A stretch of DNA of 60,592 nucleotides from Oscillatoriaceae cyanobacterium M33_DOE_052 (GCA_015296065.1 DVDU01000236.1:1-60592); one strand, 5' to 3'. Numbered from the stretch's first letter, positions 42,587-54,793 are shown. A program made the numbers and translations. Notes: a model not told the origin generated them from the sequence alone.

Positions 42587-45500
42587 ATGGATAACCAGAC
42601 CTACACAGCACCAGCATTCACCCTCCCAGACCTAGTTGAGATTCAGCGATCGTCCTTCCGCTGGTTCCTCGAACAAGGGCTCATAGAAGAACTAGAAAGC
42701 TTCTCCCCCATCTCCGATTACACCGGCAAACTAGAACTCCACTTCATCGGCAAAGACTACAAACTAAAACGCCCCAAATACGACGTAGAAGAAGCCAAGC
42801 GCCGGGACGCCACCTACGCCGTCCAGATGTACGTACCCACCCGGCTGATTAACAAAGAAACCGGCGAAATTAAAGAGCAAGAAGTTTTCATCGGCGACCT
42901 GCCCTTGATGACCGACCGAGGCACATTTATCATCAATGGTGCCGAACGAGTCATCGTTAATCAAATTGTGCGGAGTCCCGGAGTTTACTACAAATCAGAA
43001 ACCGACAAAAACGGGCGCCGCTGCTACAACGCCAGCCTCATCCCCAACCGGGGCGCATGGCTGAAATTTGAGACCGACAAAAACGATATTGTATGGGTGC
43101 GCATTGACAAAACCCGCAAGCTGTCGGCTCATGTGCTGCTTAAAGCACTGGGACTCAGCGATGGGGAAATATTCGACGCCCTACGGCACCCGGAATACTA
43201 CCAAAAGACGATCGAAAAAGAAGACCAATATACCGAAGAAGAAGCCCTGATGGAGCTGTACCGGAAGCTGCGGCCCGGAGAGCCCCCCACCGTGTCTGGC
43301 GGTCAGCAGCTATTAGACTCCCGCTTTTTTGACCCCAAACGCTACGACTTAGGGCGAGTGGGGCGGTACAAGCTGAACAAAAAACTGCGCCTGAACGTGC
43401 CCGACAGCACCCGCACCCTCACAGCCCAAGATATTCTCGCCGCGATCGACTACCTAATTAACCTAGAATTCGACATCGGCAGCACCGATGACATCGACCA
43501 CCTCGGCAACCGGCGCGTCCGCTCCGTAGGAGAACTCCTGCAAAACCAAGTCCGCGTTGGGCTCAACCGCCTAGAACGCATCATCCGAGAGCGGATGACC
43601 GTTTCCGACAGCGACCAGCTCACTCCCCCCTCCCTGGTCAACCCCAAACCCCTAGTCGCCGCCATTAAAGAATTTTTTGGCTCCAGCCAGCTCTCCCAGT
43701 TCATGGACCAGACCAACCCCCTAGCCGAGCTGACCCACAAACGGCGTCTCTCAGCCCTAGGCCCCGGCGGTCTGACTCGCGAACGAGCCGGGTTTGCCGT
43801 GCGGGACATCCACCCCAGTCACTACGGGCGGATTTGCCCCATTGAAACCCCAGAAGGTCCCAACGCCGGACTCATCGGCTCCCTCGCCACCCATGCCCGG
43901 GTCAACGACTACGGATTTATTGAGACCCCCTACTACCCAGTGGAAAATGGGCGGGTATTAAAAGACCGGGCGCCAGTGTTTATGACTGCAGACGAGGAAG
44001 ACGACTTCCGCGTAGCGCCAGGGGATATTTCTATGGATGCCGATGGCTACATCCTTGGGGACACCGTACCGGTACGCTACCGCCAAGACTTCACCACCAC
44101 CACACCCATGCAGGTGGACTATGTGGCCATTTCCCCGGTACAAATCATCTCGGTAGCCACTTCTTTGATTCCCTTTTTAGAGCATGACGATGCTAACCGG
44201 GCGCTCATGGGTTCCAACATGCAGCGCCAAGCCGTGCCTCTGCTGAAACCAGAGCGGCCTTTAGTGGGTACAGGTTTAGAGGCACAGGCAGCGCGGGACT
44301 CCGGCATGGTCATTGTCTCTCGCACTGATGGGGTCGTGACATATGTGGATGCCACCCGCCTGCGCGTGCAAGATGCGAACGGGCATGAGATTGAGTACCG
44401 GTTGCACAAGTATCAGCGGTCCAACCAAGACACTTGCCTGAACCAAAGGCCGATCGTCTTTGTCGGCGATGAAGTCGTCACCGGTCAGGTGTTGGCAGAT
44501 GGTTCTGCTACCGAAGGCGGCGAGTTGGCTCTGGGACAAAATATCCTCGTGGCTTATATGCCTTGGGAAGGCTACAACTATGAGGACGCCATCCTGATTA
44601 GTGAGCGCCTGGTGTATGACGATATGTACACATCGATTCACATCGAGAAGTACGAAATCGAAGCGCGCCAAACCAAACTCGGTCCAGAGGAAATCACACG
44701 GGAAATCCCCAACGTGGGGGAAGATGCCCTCCGTCAGCTCGACGAGGGGGGTATCATCCGCAAGGGGGCCTGGGTGGAAGCTGGAGATATTTTGGTGGGG
44801 AAAGTGACTCCTAAAGGTGAAAGCGACCAACCGCCAGAAGAGAAGCTGTTGCGGGCAATTTTCGGAGAAAAAGCGCGAGATGTGCGGGATAACTCCCTGC
44901 GCGTGCCTAATGGCGAAAAGGGCCGTGTGGTCGATGTGCGGGAGTTTACTCGGGAAAAGGGAGATGAACTGCCACCGGGTGCCAATATGGTGGTGCGGGT
45001 GTATGTGGCACAAAAGCGCAAAATCCAAGTGGGCGATAAGATGGCGGGACGCCACGGGAATAAAGGGATTATTTCCCGGATCTTGCCGAAAGAGGATATG
45101 CCTTATTTGCCCGATGGGACGCCGGTGGATATCGTGCTGAATCCTTTGGGGGTGCCTTCCCGGATGAATGTGGGCCAGATTTTCGAGTGCTTGCTCGGTT
45201 GGGCGGGACAGAATCTGGGGGCGCGTTTCAAAGTCGTGCCTTTTGATGAAATGCACGGGGCCGAAATGTCTCGGTTGAGCGTGCATTCTTTATTGGAGAA
45301 TGCGGCTCGGATTAAAAATCAGGACTGGTTGTTTAGCGAGGAGCATTCTGGGAAAACGGTGGTATATGACGGGCGGACGGGCGAGCCGTTCGATCGCCCC
45401 ATTACCGTGGGCAAAGCATATATGCTCAAGCTGGTGCATTTGGTGGATGATAAAATCCACGCTCGCTCTACCGGTCCTTATTCTCTCGTCACCCAGCAGC

Positions 45501-45913
45501 CTTTGGGGGGCAAAGCCCAGCAGGGTGGTCAGCGGTTCGGCGAGATGGAAGTATGGGCATTAGAAGCCTTCGGCGCCGCTTACACCCTCCAAGAGCTGCT
45601 GACTGTGAAATCTGATGATATGCAGGGGCGCAATGAGGCGCTCAATGCCATTGTCAAAGGCAAATCTATCCCCCGACCCGGCACGCCAGAGTCATTTAAA
45701 GTGCTGATGCGAGAGCTACAGTCTTTATGTTTGGACGTGGCAGTGCATAAGGTGCAAACCACCGAAGATGGTTTGAGCAAGGATGTGGAGGTAGATTTGA
45801 TGGCAGATGCTAACAGCCGTCGGGCGCCCACGCGGCCTACTTACGAGTCGATTTCTCGGGATTCTTTTGATGATGATGACGATGATGATGATGATGGTGA
45901 TGATGAGGAGTAA
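42587..45913 (+). CDS. rpoB: RNA polymerase beta subunit
   Basis: About 1108 residues from the ATG at 42587, which gives the usual cyanobacterial start ([20 protein letters not shown]); the frame is open upstream to an ATG at 42500 in repeat DNA. Diagnostic motifs: [20 protein letters not shown], the rifampicin region [47 protein letters not shown] and the terminal [11 protein letters not shown]. The extreme C-terminus is a run of nine aspartates plus GDDEE, mirrored in RpoC2. An HNH-like pseudogene separates it from rpoC1. Confidence 0.97.
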   Translation: MDNQTYTAPAFTLPDLVEIQRSSFRWFLEQGLIEELESFSPISDYTGKLELHFIGKDYKLKRPKYDVEEAKRRDATYAVQMYVPTRLINKETGEIKEQEVFIGDLPLMTDRGTFIINGAERVIVNQIVRSPGVYYKSETDKNGRRCYNASLIPNRGAWLKFETDKNDIVWVRIDKTRKLSAHVLLKALGLSDGEIFDALRHPEYYQKTIEKEDQYTEEEALMELYRKLRPGEPPTVSGGQQLLDSRFFDPKRYDLGRVGRYKLNKKLRLNVPDSTRTLTAQDILAAIDYLINLEFDIGSTDDIDHLGNRRVRSVGELLQNQVRVGLNRLERIIRERMTVSDSDQLTPPSLVNPKPLVAAIKEFFGSSQLSQFMDQTNPLAELTHKRRLSALGPGGLTRERAGFAVRDIHPSHYGRICPIETPEGPNAGLIGSLATHARVNDYGFIETPYYPVENGRVLKDRAPVFMTADEEDDFRVAPGDISMDADGYILGDTVPVRYRQDFTTTTPMQVDYVAISPVQIISVATSLIPFLEHDDANRALMGSNMQRQAVPLLKPERPLVGTGLEAQAARDSGMVIVSRTDGVVTYVDATRLRVQDANGHEIEYRLHKYQRSNQDTCLNQRPIVFVGDEVVTGQVLADGSATEGGELALGQNILVAYMPWEGYNYEDAILISERLVYDDMYTSIHIEKYEIEARQTKLGPEEITREIPNVGEDALRQLDEGGIIRKGAWVEAGDILVGKVTPKGESDQPPEEKLLRAIFGEKARDVRDNSLRVPNGEKGRVVDVREFTREKGDELPPGANMVVRVYVAQKRKIQVGDKMAGRHGNKGIISRILPKEDMPYLPDGTPVDIVLNPLGVPSRMNVGQIFECLLGWAGQNLGARFKVVPFDEMHGAEMSRLSVHSLLENAARIKNQDWLFSEEHSGKTVVYDGRTGEPFDRPITVGKAYMLKLVHLVDDKIHARSTGPYSLVTQQPLGGKAQQGGQRFGEMEVWALEAFGAAYTLQELLTVKSDDMQGRNEALNAIVKGKSIPRPGTPESFKVLMRELQSLCLDVAVHKVQTTEDGLSKDVEVDLMADANSRRAPTRPTYESISRDSFDDDDDDDDDGDDEE

Positions 45914-45939
45914 CCTTCTACTTCTGATCTAGATGGGAC

Positions 45940-46010
45940 TCCCTATTGCCCTCACCCCGGGGGAGGGGTCGGTGAGCGAAGCCGAACCGCCCGCTCCCCG
46001 TCCCGTATAA
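45940..46010. repeat. Repeat with GGTCGGTGAGCGAAGCCGAA
   Basis: CCCTCACCCCGGGGGAGGGG followed by a 20-base unit that recurs at 48750-48772 (inverted) and 57690-57712 (inside sasA), so it is an interspersed repeat family. Confidence 0.8.
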
Positions 46011-46083
46011 TTAAAATGCCTCAGTCGTGCGACCAACACGGCTGAGGCGTTACCAACGTATCGAGTTAAAGATTGACGTTGAT

Positions 46084-46668
46084 ATGTCTCATTATGTCAC
46101 GGTGCCACCGAGCCTGCCAGGAGAGTTAGTCGAATCCGGTTGTATTATCTATATCGGTCCGGGCAATGGTAATGGTTATGGCGTGAAACGGGTTCAGGGG
46201 AAAAAGTGCTATGCGCACCGATTAGCTTTGGAGGCAAAGTTAGGACGCTCTCTGAAGCCGGGATATTGCGCCTGTCACACCTGCGATGTCCGTGGCTGCA
46301 TCAATCCCGACCATTTATTTGAGGGGACTTATTCGGAAAATACCTTAGATGCGGTTAAAAAGGGTCGTTATTGCAAACATAGTCAGAAGTTAACGGAATC
46401 AGATCTTGGGGAAATTAGGCAGCAGTTGGAGAGGGGGGTCAGCCATACAGAGTTAGCACAGAGGTAGGGTGTCACTGTAGCGAGGATTGGCCAAATCAAT
46501 AAGCTTTATTTTCCTGAAACTGTAGTTAAGCAGAAACTGAATAAGGAGATAGCTGATGAAATTAGAGGGCGATTGGGGGCTGGAGAAAAAAGTTGTAGTT
46601 TGGCGAAGGAATATGGTGTTAGTGACAGAATGATTCGGAAGATTAAAAACGGTGAAGTTTATAAATAA
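46084..46668 (+). pseudogene. HNH homing-endonuclease-like gene broken by an in-frame TAG
   Basis: Between rpoB and rpoC1. From ATG 46084 the frame encodes an HNH core at about 45-85 (CYAHRLALEAKLGRSLKPGY, CHTCDVRGCINPDHLFEGT, YSENTLDAV) and a helix-turn-helix (SHTELAQR) cut by TAG at 46465-46467. The frame then continues without stops for 66 codons (GVTVARIGQINK ... SLAKEYGVSDRMIRKIKNGE) to TAA at 46666, supplying the rest of that HTH and a second one. TAT to TAG would restore ELAQRYGVT. Such HNH+HTH proteins are typical free-standing homing endonucleases. The N-terminal product could still be made. Confidence 0.75.
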
Positions 46669-46682
46669 TTGCAGGATGAATT

Positions 46683-48719
46683 ATGGCAAAAATAGAGCAG
46701 CGGTTTGATTATGTGAAAATTGGAATTGCTTCGCCAGAGCGGATTCGGCAGTGGGGGGAGCGAATTTTGCCGAATGGACAAGTAGTAGGAGAAGTCACAA
46801 AACCAGAAACAATAAATTACCGCACGCTCAAGCCTGAGATGGACGGTTTGTTCTGCGAGCGAATCTTCGGGCCAGCCAAAGATTGGGAATGCCATTGCGG
46901 GAAATATAAAAGAGTTAGACATCGCGGGATTGTTTGTGAAAGATGCGGCGTAGAAGTGACCGAATCGCGAGTGCGACGGCACAGAATGGGGTATATCAAA
47001 CTGGCGGCTCCAGTGGCACATGTTTGGTATCTCAAAGGGATTCCCAGCTATATTGCGATACTGCTGGATATGCCCCTGCGGGATGTGGAACAGGTGGTGT
47101 ATTTCAATGCTTATGTAGTGCTTGACCCCGGAAATGCGGAGAACCTCAGCCGGAAACAATTGCTGGCGGAGGATACCTGGATGGAAATCGAGGACGCCAT
47201 GTACAGCGATGATGGCGGCGTCGAAGGGGTGGAAGTGGGGATCGGGGCGGAGGCTTTGCAGCGACTGCTCTCGGATATTGATATGGAAGGGGAAGCGGAA
47301 AGGCTGCGGGAGGAGATTAAGAACTCTAAGGGGCAAAAGCGGGCGAAGTTGATTAAGCGCCTGCGGGTGATTGATAATTTTATCGCCACTGGTTCGCGCC
47401 CGGATTGGATGGTGCTGAGCTTTATCCCGGTGATTCCTCCTGATTTGCGCCCGATGGTGCAGTTGGATGGGGGGCGGTTTGCTACCTCTGATTTGAATGA
47501 TTTATATCGTCGGGTGATTAACCGTAATAATCGCTTGGCTCGTTTGCAGGAGATTTTGGCGCCGGAGATTATTATCCGCAATGAAAAGCGGATGTTACAA
47601 GAGGCGGTGGATGCCCTGATTGATAATGGTCGTCGGGGACGGACCGTGGTGGGGGCGAATAATCGGCCTTTGAAGTCGCTCTCGGATATTATCGAGGGGA
47701 AACAGGGGCGCTTCCGCCAGAATTTGCTGGGTAAGCGGGTGGATTATTCGGGCCGATCGGTCATTGTGGTGGGGCCAAATCTGCAAATGCACCAATGCGG
47801 TTTGCCTCGGGAAATGGCGATCGAGCTATTCCAACCCTTTGTGATTCACCGCCTGATTCGTGCTGGTTTAGTCAACAACATTAAAGCTGCAAAGAAGCTG
47901 ATTCAGCGCGGCGATGCCAGCGTGTGGGACGTTTTAGAAGAGGTCATCGAAGGACACCCAGTCATGCTCAACCGAGCGCCTACCTTGCACCGCCTCGGTA
48001 TCCAAGCCTTCGACCCGATTTTAGTGGATGGGCGAGCGATTCAACTGCATCCCCTAGTTTGTCCCGCATTTAACGCTGACTTTGACGGCGACCAAATGGC
48101 CGTTCACGTGCCATTATCCCTGGAATCCCAGGCGGAGGCGCGGCTATTGATGCTGGCAGCGAATAATATCATGTCCCCGGCTACGGGCAAGCCTATTGTC
48201 ACCCCTTCTCAGGATATGGTGCTGGGATGTTATTACCTCACCGCCGAAAATACTCGCGGGCAGCGCGGCGCGGGCCGGTTTTTCAGTAGTTTAGACGATG
48301 CGGTAGTGGCTCTAGAACAAAATGCCGTAGATTTACACGCCTGGGTGTGGGTACGCCTGAGCCCAGATGAGGTGGTAGAAACGAACCGCCCCGAAGAGCC
48401 CCCAGAGGTGCAGGTATTGGCCGACGGCACCCAGCAAACCGTATTTTGGGTGAAACAGGATGGCAAACTCTTGCCTGAGTATCTCACCACCCAGTCGCCG
48501 GTATCCGTGCTACCGTCCGAGTCCGATGGGGGACTGTGGAAGGATTACGAGCTATATCGGGTACGCTATAGCGAGGGAGGGGAGGTCATGGAGGTGTTCC
48601 TTAAGTCTCGGTTAGTACGATCGACCCCCGATGGTCGGGTACTATCACAATTTTGCCTCACCACCCCAGGGCGAATTGTGTTCAATCGCACCATAGCTGA
48701 AGCGCTCTTGGTGGAGTAG
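46683..48719 (+). CDS. rpoC1: RNA polymerase gamma (beta' N-terminal) subunit
   Basis: 678 residues, cyanobacterial split beta'. Zinc finger [20 protein letters not shown] at about 70-90, [18 protein letters not shown], and the absolutely conserved [16 protein letters not shown] with the catalytic magnesium aspartates at about 465. It looks some 50 residues longer than I expect for this family; the C-terminal 120 residues ([20 protein letters not shown] onward) hold the extra length. Start 15 bases after the HNH pseudogene. Confidence 0.97.
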   Translation: MAKIEQRFDYVKIGIASPERIRQWGERILPNGQVVGEVTKPETINYRTLKPEMDGLFCERIFGPAKDWECHCGKYKRVRHRGIVCERCGVEVTESRVRRHRMGYIKLAAPVAHVWYLKGIPSYIAILLDMPLRDVEQVVYFNAYVVLDPGNAENLSRKQLLAEDTWMEIEDAMYSDDGGVEGVEVGIGAEALQRLLSDIDMEGEAERLREEIKNSKGQKRAKLIKRLRVIDNFIATGSRPDWMVLSFIPVIPPDLRPMVQLDGGRFATSDLNDLYRRVINRNNRLARLQEILAPEIIIRNEKRMLQEAVDALIDNGRRGRTVVGANNRPLKSLSDIIEGKQGRFRQNLLGKRVDYSGRSVIVVGPNLQMHQCGLPREMAIELFQPFVIHRLIRAGLVNNIKAAKKLIQRGDASVWDVLEEVIEGHPVMLNRAPTLHRLGIQAFDPILVDGRAIQLHPLVCPAFNADFDGDQMAVHVPLSLESQAEARLLMLAANNIMSPATGKPIVTPSQDMVLGCYYLTAENTRGQRGAGRFFSSLDDAVVALEQNAVDLHAWVWVRLSPDEVVETNRPEEPPEVQVLADGTQQTVFWVKQDGKLLPEYLTTQSPVSVLPSESDGGLWKDYELYRVRYSEGGEVMEVFLKSRLVRSTPDGRVLSQFCLTTPGRIVFNRTIAEALLVE

Positions 48720-48878
48720 GGTTTCCCTGCGCGGGGGGAGACGGGGAGACGCGGTTCGGCTTCGCTCACCGACCAGGGAGACGGGGAGACGGGGAGATGG
48801 TCCCCCTGCCCCCCTGCCCCCCTGCACAGAAAGCCCCCCAAATGACAAGTGACAAAGGACAAAGGACAAAGGACAAAA
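48720..48878. repeat. G-rich minisatellite, GCTTCGCTCACCGACC unit and heptamers
   Basis: GGGGAGACGG units flank an inverted copy of the 45940-46010 unit; CCCCCTGCCC repeats; then GGACAAA units whose last copy places AAGGA just before the rpoC2 ATG. Confidence 0.85.
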
Positions 48879-51800
48879 ATGGTATTTTACAACGGCAAAA
48901 TTAATAAAGGTCGCCTCAAAGAGCTGATTACCTGGGCGTTTGTCAACTACGGCACAGCGCGGACAGCGCGGTTAGCAGACCGTCTGAAAAATTTGGGATT
49001 TGTTTATGCCACCCGCGCCGGAGTCTCCATCAGCGTCGATGATTTGATGGTGCCACCTTCTAAACGAGGTTTGCTCGAAGAGGCAGAACGGGAGATTTCC
49101 GAGACAGAAGAGCGCTATCGGGTGGGGCAAATCACCGAGGTGGAGCGGTTCCAGAAGGTGATTGATACTTGGAATGGCACCTCGGAAGCTCTCAAGGATG
49201 AGGTAGTCCGGTTTTTCCTGGCTTCCGACCCCCTGAACTCGGTGTATATGATGGCCTTTAGTGGGGCGCGGGGGAATATCTCCCAAGTGCGTCAGCTCGT
49301 GGGGATGCGGGGTTTGATGGCTGACCCCCAAGGGGAAATTATCGATTTACCGATTAAAACTAACTTCCGCGAAGGGCTGACAGTGACGGAATATATTATT
49401 TCGTCTTATGGGGCGCGCAAGGGTTTGGTAGATACGGCTTTGCGCACAGCGGACTCGGGCTACCTGACGCGGCGTCTGGTGGATGTGTCCCAAGATGTGA
49501 TTGTGCGGGAGCATGACTGCCAGACTGAGCGCGGGGTTCGGGTGGTGCCGATGATGGATGGGAGCCGCGTGCTGATTCCGATTTGGGAACGTCTGGTGGG
49601 ACGCTTGGCTCTGCGGGAAGTCCGCCATCCGCAGACCAATGAAGTGCTGGTGGAGGTGAACGAGGCCATCACGGAAATCAAGGCCAAGATAGTGCAAGCG
49701 GCGGGGGTTGATGCGGTGTGGGTACGCTCTCCCCTCACTTGTGAGGCACCCCGGTCTGTGTGCCAATGTTGCTATGGCTGGAGTTTGGCTCATGGCAAGC
49801 TGGTGGACATGGGGGAAGCTGTGGGGATTATTGCGGCTCAATCTATTGGAGAGCCCGGTACTCAGCTCACGATGCGGACTTTCCACACTGGCGGCGTGTT
49901 CACGGCGGAGGCGGCGCGGGTGGTGCGTGCCAAAGGCAAGGGCAAGCTACGCTATGGTCAGGGTTTGCGGGTGCGCGGTTTTAGAACTAAGCACGGTCAA
50001 GATGCGTTTGTGGTGGAAAACCAAAATTCTGAAATTATCGTGGGCACGGAAACTGTGGCTATATCCCAGGGGGCGATTTTGTTTTTCCCTGATGGTGCCA
50101 CGGTGGCGGCTAACCAAATACTGTTTGAGGTTCCCGCCGCTGGTCGATCGGCTCGCAAAACCACGGAAAAGGCCACTAAGGATGTGGCTACAGATTTGGC
50201 CGGTGAGGTGGTCTATGCTGATTTGGTGCCCGAGGAAAAGCGCGATCGACAAGGGAACACCACCCGCGTCGCCGTGCGCGGTGGTCTGATGTGGGTGCTA
50301 TCGGGAGAAGTTTACAACCTGCTCCCCGGAGCCGAGCCGGTGGTACGGAACGGCCAAGCGGTGCAGCCAGGAATGGTACTGGCGGAGACAAAACTGATTA
50401 CCGAAAACGGTGGCGTGGTGCGGTTGAATACTACGGAATCAGGCTCAACGCCCCGCGAGGTGGAAATTATCACCGCCTCGGTGATGCTCAACCAGGCGCG
50501 GGTGTTGGAAGAATCTGCCGCCGGTCGAGAGCATTACTCGATCGCCACCGGTTCTGGCCAAATCTTCTCCCTCAAAACCACCCCCGGCACCAAGGTATTT
50601 AACAACCAAGTAGTAGCCGAACTCATTGATGACACCTACCGCACCACCACCGGCGGCATCATCAAATATGCAGGCATCGAAGTCCAAAAGCGCGGCAAAG
50701 CCAAGCAGGGTTATGAAGTCACCAAAGGCGGTGGGCTGCTCTGGATACCCGAAGAATGCCACGAAGTCAACAAAGACATCTCCCTACTGCTAGTGGAAGA
50801 TGGCCAATATGTGGAGCCAGGGACGGAAGTAGTCAAAGACATCTTCTGCCAAAATGGTGGCGTCGTGGAAGTAGTCCACAAAAACGACATCTTGCGCGAA
50901 GTCGTGATTAAACCCGGTCAACTGCATCTAGATATCGAAGGGGTGCAGCAAGAGCTGATGGACAAAGACGGTCAACTGGTGTTGCCCGGTCAAGAAGTCA
51001 CCCCAGGACTGATTGCCCAAGAAATGCACTACCTGGAATACGTGGAAACCCCGGAAGGCCCAGGGTTACTGCTGCGGCACGTGCAAGAATACCAAGTACC
51101 GGACGAGCCATCAGTACCTTCTCAAGACACAATTAATGAAGAAGGCGCCCGCATCCGGCTCCGGGCATTATCGCGCATCCCCTTTAAGGATGGGGAGCGG
51201 GTGAAATCTGTAGAAGGGATTGAGCTATTGCGCACCCAGCTAGTGCTGGAAATCGACAGAGACGCCCCCGGATTAGCCGCCGATATTGAAGTAGTAGAAG
51301 ACACCGAAGAGCCCGGAGTGATGCGGCTACAGTTAGTGATTTTAGAATCCTTGGTGATTCGGCGCTCCGACACCGCCGAAACTTCGGCGGGGATAGTGGC
51401 GACCAAGCTGCTGGTTAAAGATGGGCAGCAAATACCCCCAGGGGCAGTGGTCGCTCGCACCGAAATTCAGTGTAAAAATCCCGGAGAAATCCAAGGAATT
51501 CGGGAAGGTGGCGAAGCCGTCCGCCGAATTTTAGTCGTGCGAGACGTGGACCTGCACCGCATCCCCGTACCGCCGGATGCCAAAGTCTTGGTGAAGCCGG
51601 ACGCCTTTATCGTCGCGAGTCAGGAAGTGGCGGAGGGCATCACCGCCGGGGTTTCCGGGCGGTTGGTGAAACACGAAGCAGGCGAGTTGGTATTGCGCCT
51701 AGGGCGTCCCTACCGCGTCTCGGCAGGAGCTGTCTTACATGTAGAGGAAGGCAGCTTAGTGCAGCGGGGGGATAACCTGGTGATTCTAGTGTTTGAGCGA

Positions 51801-52925
51801 GCCAAGACTGGGGATATTATCCAGGGTTTGCCCCGGATTGAAGAACTGCTCGAAGCCCGCAAACCTAAAGAAAGTGCGGTATTGGCTAAGCGTCCCGGCA
51901 TGGCGCAAGTGGTTTATTCTGAGGATGAGTCAGTGTTGCTCAAGGTGCTAGAACCAGGAGGAGTAGTGACAGAGTATCCCATCAGTGCTGGGTTGCAGCC
52001 GGTGGTGTCTGATGGTCAAGAAGTGACGGCAGCAGAACCTCTCACCGACGGTCCAGCCAATCCTCACGAGATTCTAGAGATTTTCTTTGAGCTACTGCGC
52101 GAGGAGCGGGGGGATTATGAGGCATCTTTGATTGGGTTTGAGAAGGTGCAGGCATTTTTGGTGAATGAGGTGCAGTCGGTGTATCAGTCTCAGGGGATTG
52201 ATATTAGTGACAAGCATATTGAGGTGATTGTCCGCCAGATGACCGCCAAGGTGCGGGTAGATGAGGACGGGGACACGACGATGTTGCCCGGAGAGCTAGT
52301 GGAGCTGCGCCAGGTGGAGCAGGTGAATGAGGCGATGTCTATTACTGGCGGGGCGCCTGCGAAATATACTCCTTTGTTGTTGGGGATTACGAAGGCGAGT
52401 TTGAATACGGATAGTTTTATTTCGGCGGCTTCGTTCCAGGAGACAACGCGGGTGTTGACGGAGGCGGCGATCGAAGGCAAATCCGACTGGTTGCGGGGAC
52501 TGAAGGAAAACGTGATTATCGGGCGGCTGATTCCGGCAGGGACCGGCTTCGGTGCTTATGAACCGGAAGGGCTCTTTGAGGCGGATGGGGACGGGGTTTC
52601 TGATGGCTCCGACTTGGTGGATGATGGCACACCAGTACCCGATGCGGTGATGGATGACGAGATTTCTAGTGGTTACGTGGCGCGAGGGGGTTATGGTTTG
52701 GACGCACGATCGAGCGACTTTGACGATGACGATGACGATGATGATGATGACGTAGTGGATATGCCATTAGGGCGTCTAGGTGCGGGTACCTCCGTCCCAG
52801 CCCCTGGGAAAAGCGCCCCTTGGTCAGAAAGCGATTTTTCTGAGGATGTGGATTTTGATGAAGAAGATTTTGAGGGGATGGATGAGGATTTCGATGAGGA
52901 TGACGATGTGGCGGGCGATTTCTAG
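48879..52925 (+). CDS. rpoC2: RNA polymerase beta' C-terminal subunit
   Basis: 1348 residues from the ATG at 48879 ([17 protein letters not shown]); an ATG 10 codons upstream would translate repeat. Motifs: [59 protein letters not shown], the long cyanobacterial insertion (SBHM domains) from about 330 to 960, then [20 protein letters not shown] and the C-terminal core. The tail is very acidic (nine aspartates, then [19 protein letters not shown]). The ribosome binding site lies in a heptamer repeat. Confidence 0.97.
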   Translation: MVFYNGKINKGRLKELITWAFVNYGTARTARLADRLKNLGFVYATRAGVSISVDDLMVPPSKRGLLEEAEREISETEERYRVGQITEVERFQKVIDTWNGTSEALKDEVVRFFLASDPLNSVYMMAFSGARGNISQVRQLVGMRGLMADPQGEIIDLPIKTNFREGLTVTEYIISSYGARKGLVDTALRTADSGYLTRRLVDVSQDVIVREHDCQTERGVRVVPMMDGSRVLIPIWERLVGRLALREVRHPQTNEVLVEVNEAITEIKAKIVQAAGVDAVWVRSPLTCEAPRSVCQCCYGWSLAHGKLVDMGEAVGIIAAQSIGEPGTQLTMRTFHTGGVFTAEAARVVRAKGKGKLRYGQGLRVRGFRTKHGQDAFVVENQNSEIIVGTETVAISQGAILFFPDGATVAANQILFEVPAAGRSARKTTEKATKDVATDLAGEVVYADLVPEEKRDRQGNTTRVAVRGGLMWVLSGEVYNLLPGAEPVVRNGQAVQPGMVLAETKLITENGGVVRLNTTESGSTPREVEIITASVMLNQARVLEESAAGREHYSIATGSGQIFSLKTTPGTKVFNNQVVAELIDDTYRTTTGGIIKYAGIEVQKRGKAKQGYEVTKGGGLLWIPEECHEVNKDISLLLVEDGQYVEPGTEVVKDIFCQNGGVVEVVHKNDILREVVIKPGQLHLDIEGVQQELMDKDGQLVLPGQEVTPGLIAQEMHYLEYVETPEGPGLLLRHVQEYQVPDEPSVPSQDTINEEGARIRLRALSRIPFKDGERVKSVEGIELLRTQLVLEIDRDAPGLAADIEVVEDTEEPGVMRLQLVILESLVIRRSDTAETSAGIVATKLLVKDGQQIPPGAVVARTEIQCKNPGEIQGIREGGEAVRRILVVRDVDLHRIPVPPDAKVLVKPDAFIVASQEVAEGITAGVSGRLVKHEAGELVLRLGRPYRVSAGAVLHVEEGSLVQRGDNLVILVFERAKTGDIIQGLPRIEELLEARKPKESAVLAKRPGMAQVVYSEDESVLLKVLEPGGVVTEYPISAGLQPVVSDGQEVTAAEPLTDGPANPHEILEIFFELLREERGDYEASLIGFEKVQAFLVNEVQSVYQSQGIDISDKHIEVIVRQMTAKVRVDEDGDTTMLPGELVELRQVEQVNEAMSITGGAPAKYTPLLLGITKASLNTDSFISAASFQETTRVLTEAAIEGKSDWLRGLKENVIIGRLIPAGTGFGAYEPEGLFEADGDGVSDGSDLVDDGTPVPDAVMDDEISSGYVARGGYGLDARSSDFDDDDDDDDDDVVDMPLGRLGAGTSVPAPGKSAPWSESDFSEDVDFDEEDFEGMDEDFDEDDDVAGDF

Positions 52926-52947
52926 TCACTGCTGATTGGTTATTGGT

Positions 52948-53081
52948 CATTCTCCCATTTCTCCCCTTGTGGGAGAAATGGGCTATTGCCCTCTCCCCCC
53001 TACCCCCCTCCCCCAAGTGGGGGGAGGGGGGGGGAACAAGGGGAGAGGGTCATTCTCCCATTTCTCCCCTTGTGGGAGAAA
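52948..53081. repeat. 31-bp direct repeats enclosing a G/C-rich tract
   Basis: CATTCTCCCATTTCTCCCC-type unit, itself palindromic (TTCTCCC...GGGAGAA), occurs at 52948-52978 and 53051-53081 with a C-run/G-run tract between. It may end the rpo transcript. Confidence 0.8.
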
Positions 53082-53129
53082 GGGGCTAGGGGATAGAGGG
53101 GGCTAGTCGTTGTAGGTGACTTTTGACCA

Positions 53130-53426
53130 ATGACACATGACAAAGGACATATCCATGATGAGGAATCTTTGCGGCGGCTGATTAATTCTTTGGCAAGAAT
53201 TGAGGGGCACGTGCGGGGGATTAAGGTTATGCTGCAAGAGGGACGGGACTGCCCAGAGGTTTTAGTCCAGGTGGCAGCAGTGCGAGGAGCGCTCGATCGA
53301 GTCGCACGGCTAATTTTAATGGAGCATTTGAGTGAATGCTTAGTGAGGGCAGCTCAGGAGGGAGATGCAGCAGCAGAGGTAGAAGAGCTTATGGGGGCAC
53401 TGGAAAAGTTTTGGCCGGGTTCATAA
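53130..53426 (+). CDS. inrS: CsoR/RcnR-family metal sensor, InrS-like
   Basis: 98 residues, all-helical DUF156 repressor. The tract RIEGHVRGIKVMLQEGRDCP and AAVRGALDRVARLILMEHL closely match Synechocystis InrS, the nickel sensor that represses the NrsD exporter. All four nickel ligands keep their relative spacing: His9, Cys41, His66, Cys70. The His-rich N-terminus of InrS is shortened to HDKGHIH, and the start lies in a heptamer repeat. No exporter gene is next to it. Confidence 0.88.
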   Translation: MTHDKGHIHDEESLRRLINSLARIEGHVRGIKVMLQEGRDCPEVLVQVAAVRGALDRVARLILMEHLSECLVRAAQEGDAAAEVEELMGALEKFWPGS

Positions 53427-53471
53427 AGAGTCATCTTTACTCATATAAAACTAAATCCCCCAAATGACAAA

Positions 53472-54659
53472 TCACCACACAACATTCTTCAGTTCTTGCA
53501 ATACTCGCTGATAAACAGCTTCGGTTTGCTTGGCCAAATCTGGCCAGCGAAACCGGCGTTCTAAATCTGCATAAGCATTCTCCACTAACAATTCTTGGTA
53601 ATCGGGGTTTTTCAGCACTTCCAAAATTCCCGCCGCCAGAGATTGATAATCACCAACTCGAGTTACCACGCCAGTGATGCCGTTTTTTACTACTTCTGGG
53701 AAACCGCCAGTATCGGAGACTACTACCGGGACTCTAGCGGCAAAACTTTCTAAGGCTACGATGCCAAAAGGTTCATAGAGACTGGGAAAAACAGCACAGT
53801 CTGCTACGGCTTGAAACTTGTGTAAATATTCATCACTTAAAAAGCCGGTGAAATAACACTTATCCCAAATGCCGATATCCCAGGCGAGGCGTTTCAGCCT
53901 GTCTGTATTACCGCCACCGACGATCGCGAATTTCACCTTACCCCCCAATTCCCAGATGACCTTGGGAGCCGCACTGAGAAAAACATCTACCCCTTTTTCA
54001 TGGCTAATTCGCCCCACATAATACACAATTTTTTCCTCATCAGCGGCGTACCAACGGCGGAAATTCCAGGCATCAAAATCGTGGCGACGGGGTTTTTTCT
54101 CCGCCCGGATGCCATTGTAAATTACATCAATTTTGTTGGCGGGACTAGCCAGAACCCTTTGCACTTCCCCGCGCATATACTCACTACAAACAATAATCCG
54201 CCAAGCATTAAAGGCTAAATCATTCTCATGGCGGTTAATATAGCGGTGTTCATCAGTATAAATGCCATTATACCGCCCATATTCCGTGGCATGGATAGTA
54301 GCAATCAGAGGGACTTTGAAATGGTGCTTCAGAGCAATTGCTGCGTCTGCCACCAGCCAATCGTGAGCGTGAATCAAATCAAAGGGGCCAGCTTCTAACA
54401 TCAGCTTCCCACCTTGGGTGCCCATGCTCTGATTCATCAGCGCTACCCATTCAAAAAAATTCCGACTGGGAGGCACCAATACCCGATGCACATAAATCCC
54501 TTCCACTACTTCAGACAGGGGTGCATTACCAAACACCACTGTCATTAAGTGGATTTCATGGCCTAGTTTGACTATTTCTGGGTATAGCTCTGCCACGTGG
54601 CGGGAAATACCGCCCACAATTCTGGGAGGAAACTCCCAGCTCAGTACCAAAATCTTCAT
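53472..54659 (-). CDS. GT4 family glycosyltransferase
   Basis: 395 residues, GT-B fold. N-terminal MKILVLSWEFPPRIVGGISRH (glycine-rich acceptor-domain loop), HAHDWLVADAA, ATIHATEYGRYNGIY, then the donor domain with YYVGRISHEKGVDVFL near 225 and FPSLYEPFGIVALESFAARV near 305-324, carrying the EPFGxxxLE retaining motif. It resembles glycogen-synthase-like or sucrose/trehalose-type GT4 enzymes; the substrate cannot be read from sequence. Confidence 0.92.
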   Translation of the reverse strand: MKILVLSWEFPPRIVGGISRHVAELYPEIVKLGHEIHLMTVVFGNAPLSEVVEGIYVHRVLVPPSRNFFEWVALMNQSMGTQGGKLMLEAGPFDLIHAHDWLVADAAIALKHHFKVPLIATIHATEYGRYNGIYTDEHRYINRHENDLAFNAWRIIVCSEYMRGEVQRVLASPANKIDVIYNGIRAEKKPRRHDFDAWNFRRWYAADEEKIVYYVGRISHEKGVDVFLSAAPKVIWELGGKVKFAIVGGGNTDRLKRLAWDIGIWDKCYFTGFLSDEYLHKFQAVADCAVFPSLYEPFGIVALESFAARVPVVVSDTGGFPEVVKNGITGVVTRVGDYQSLAAGILEVLKNPDYQELLVENAYADLERRFRWPDLAKQTEAVYQRVLQELKNVVW

Positions 54660-54727
54660 CTATTTTTATCAGTAGCTCTGCCAAAATTAACAGATGTCTG
54701 TCCTCAGTCATTGGTCATTTGAATTGA

Positions 54728-54790
54728 TAATTGATATCATCAATTATCAATTATCAATTATCAATTATCAATTATCAATTATCAATTGAC
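54728..54790. repeat. ATCAATT tandem heptamer
   Basis: About eight copies of ATCAATT/TTATCAA. Similar TTGACAA/TTATCAA units are at 58649-58682. Confidence 0.9.
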
Positions 54791-54793
54791 AAA

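Noticed and set aside
46027-46083. Upstream GTG/ATG start for the HNH gene between rpoB and rpoC1
   Set aside because: The extra codons precede the family start MSHYVTVPP and overlap repeat sequence; the ATG at 46084 fits better.
42587-48719. Intein or group I/II intron in rpoB or rpoC1 explaining the HNH gene
   Set aside because: Both polymerase genes read through without an extra block, and no intron boundary motifs are visible; the HNH gene sits in the spacer.
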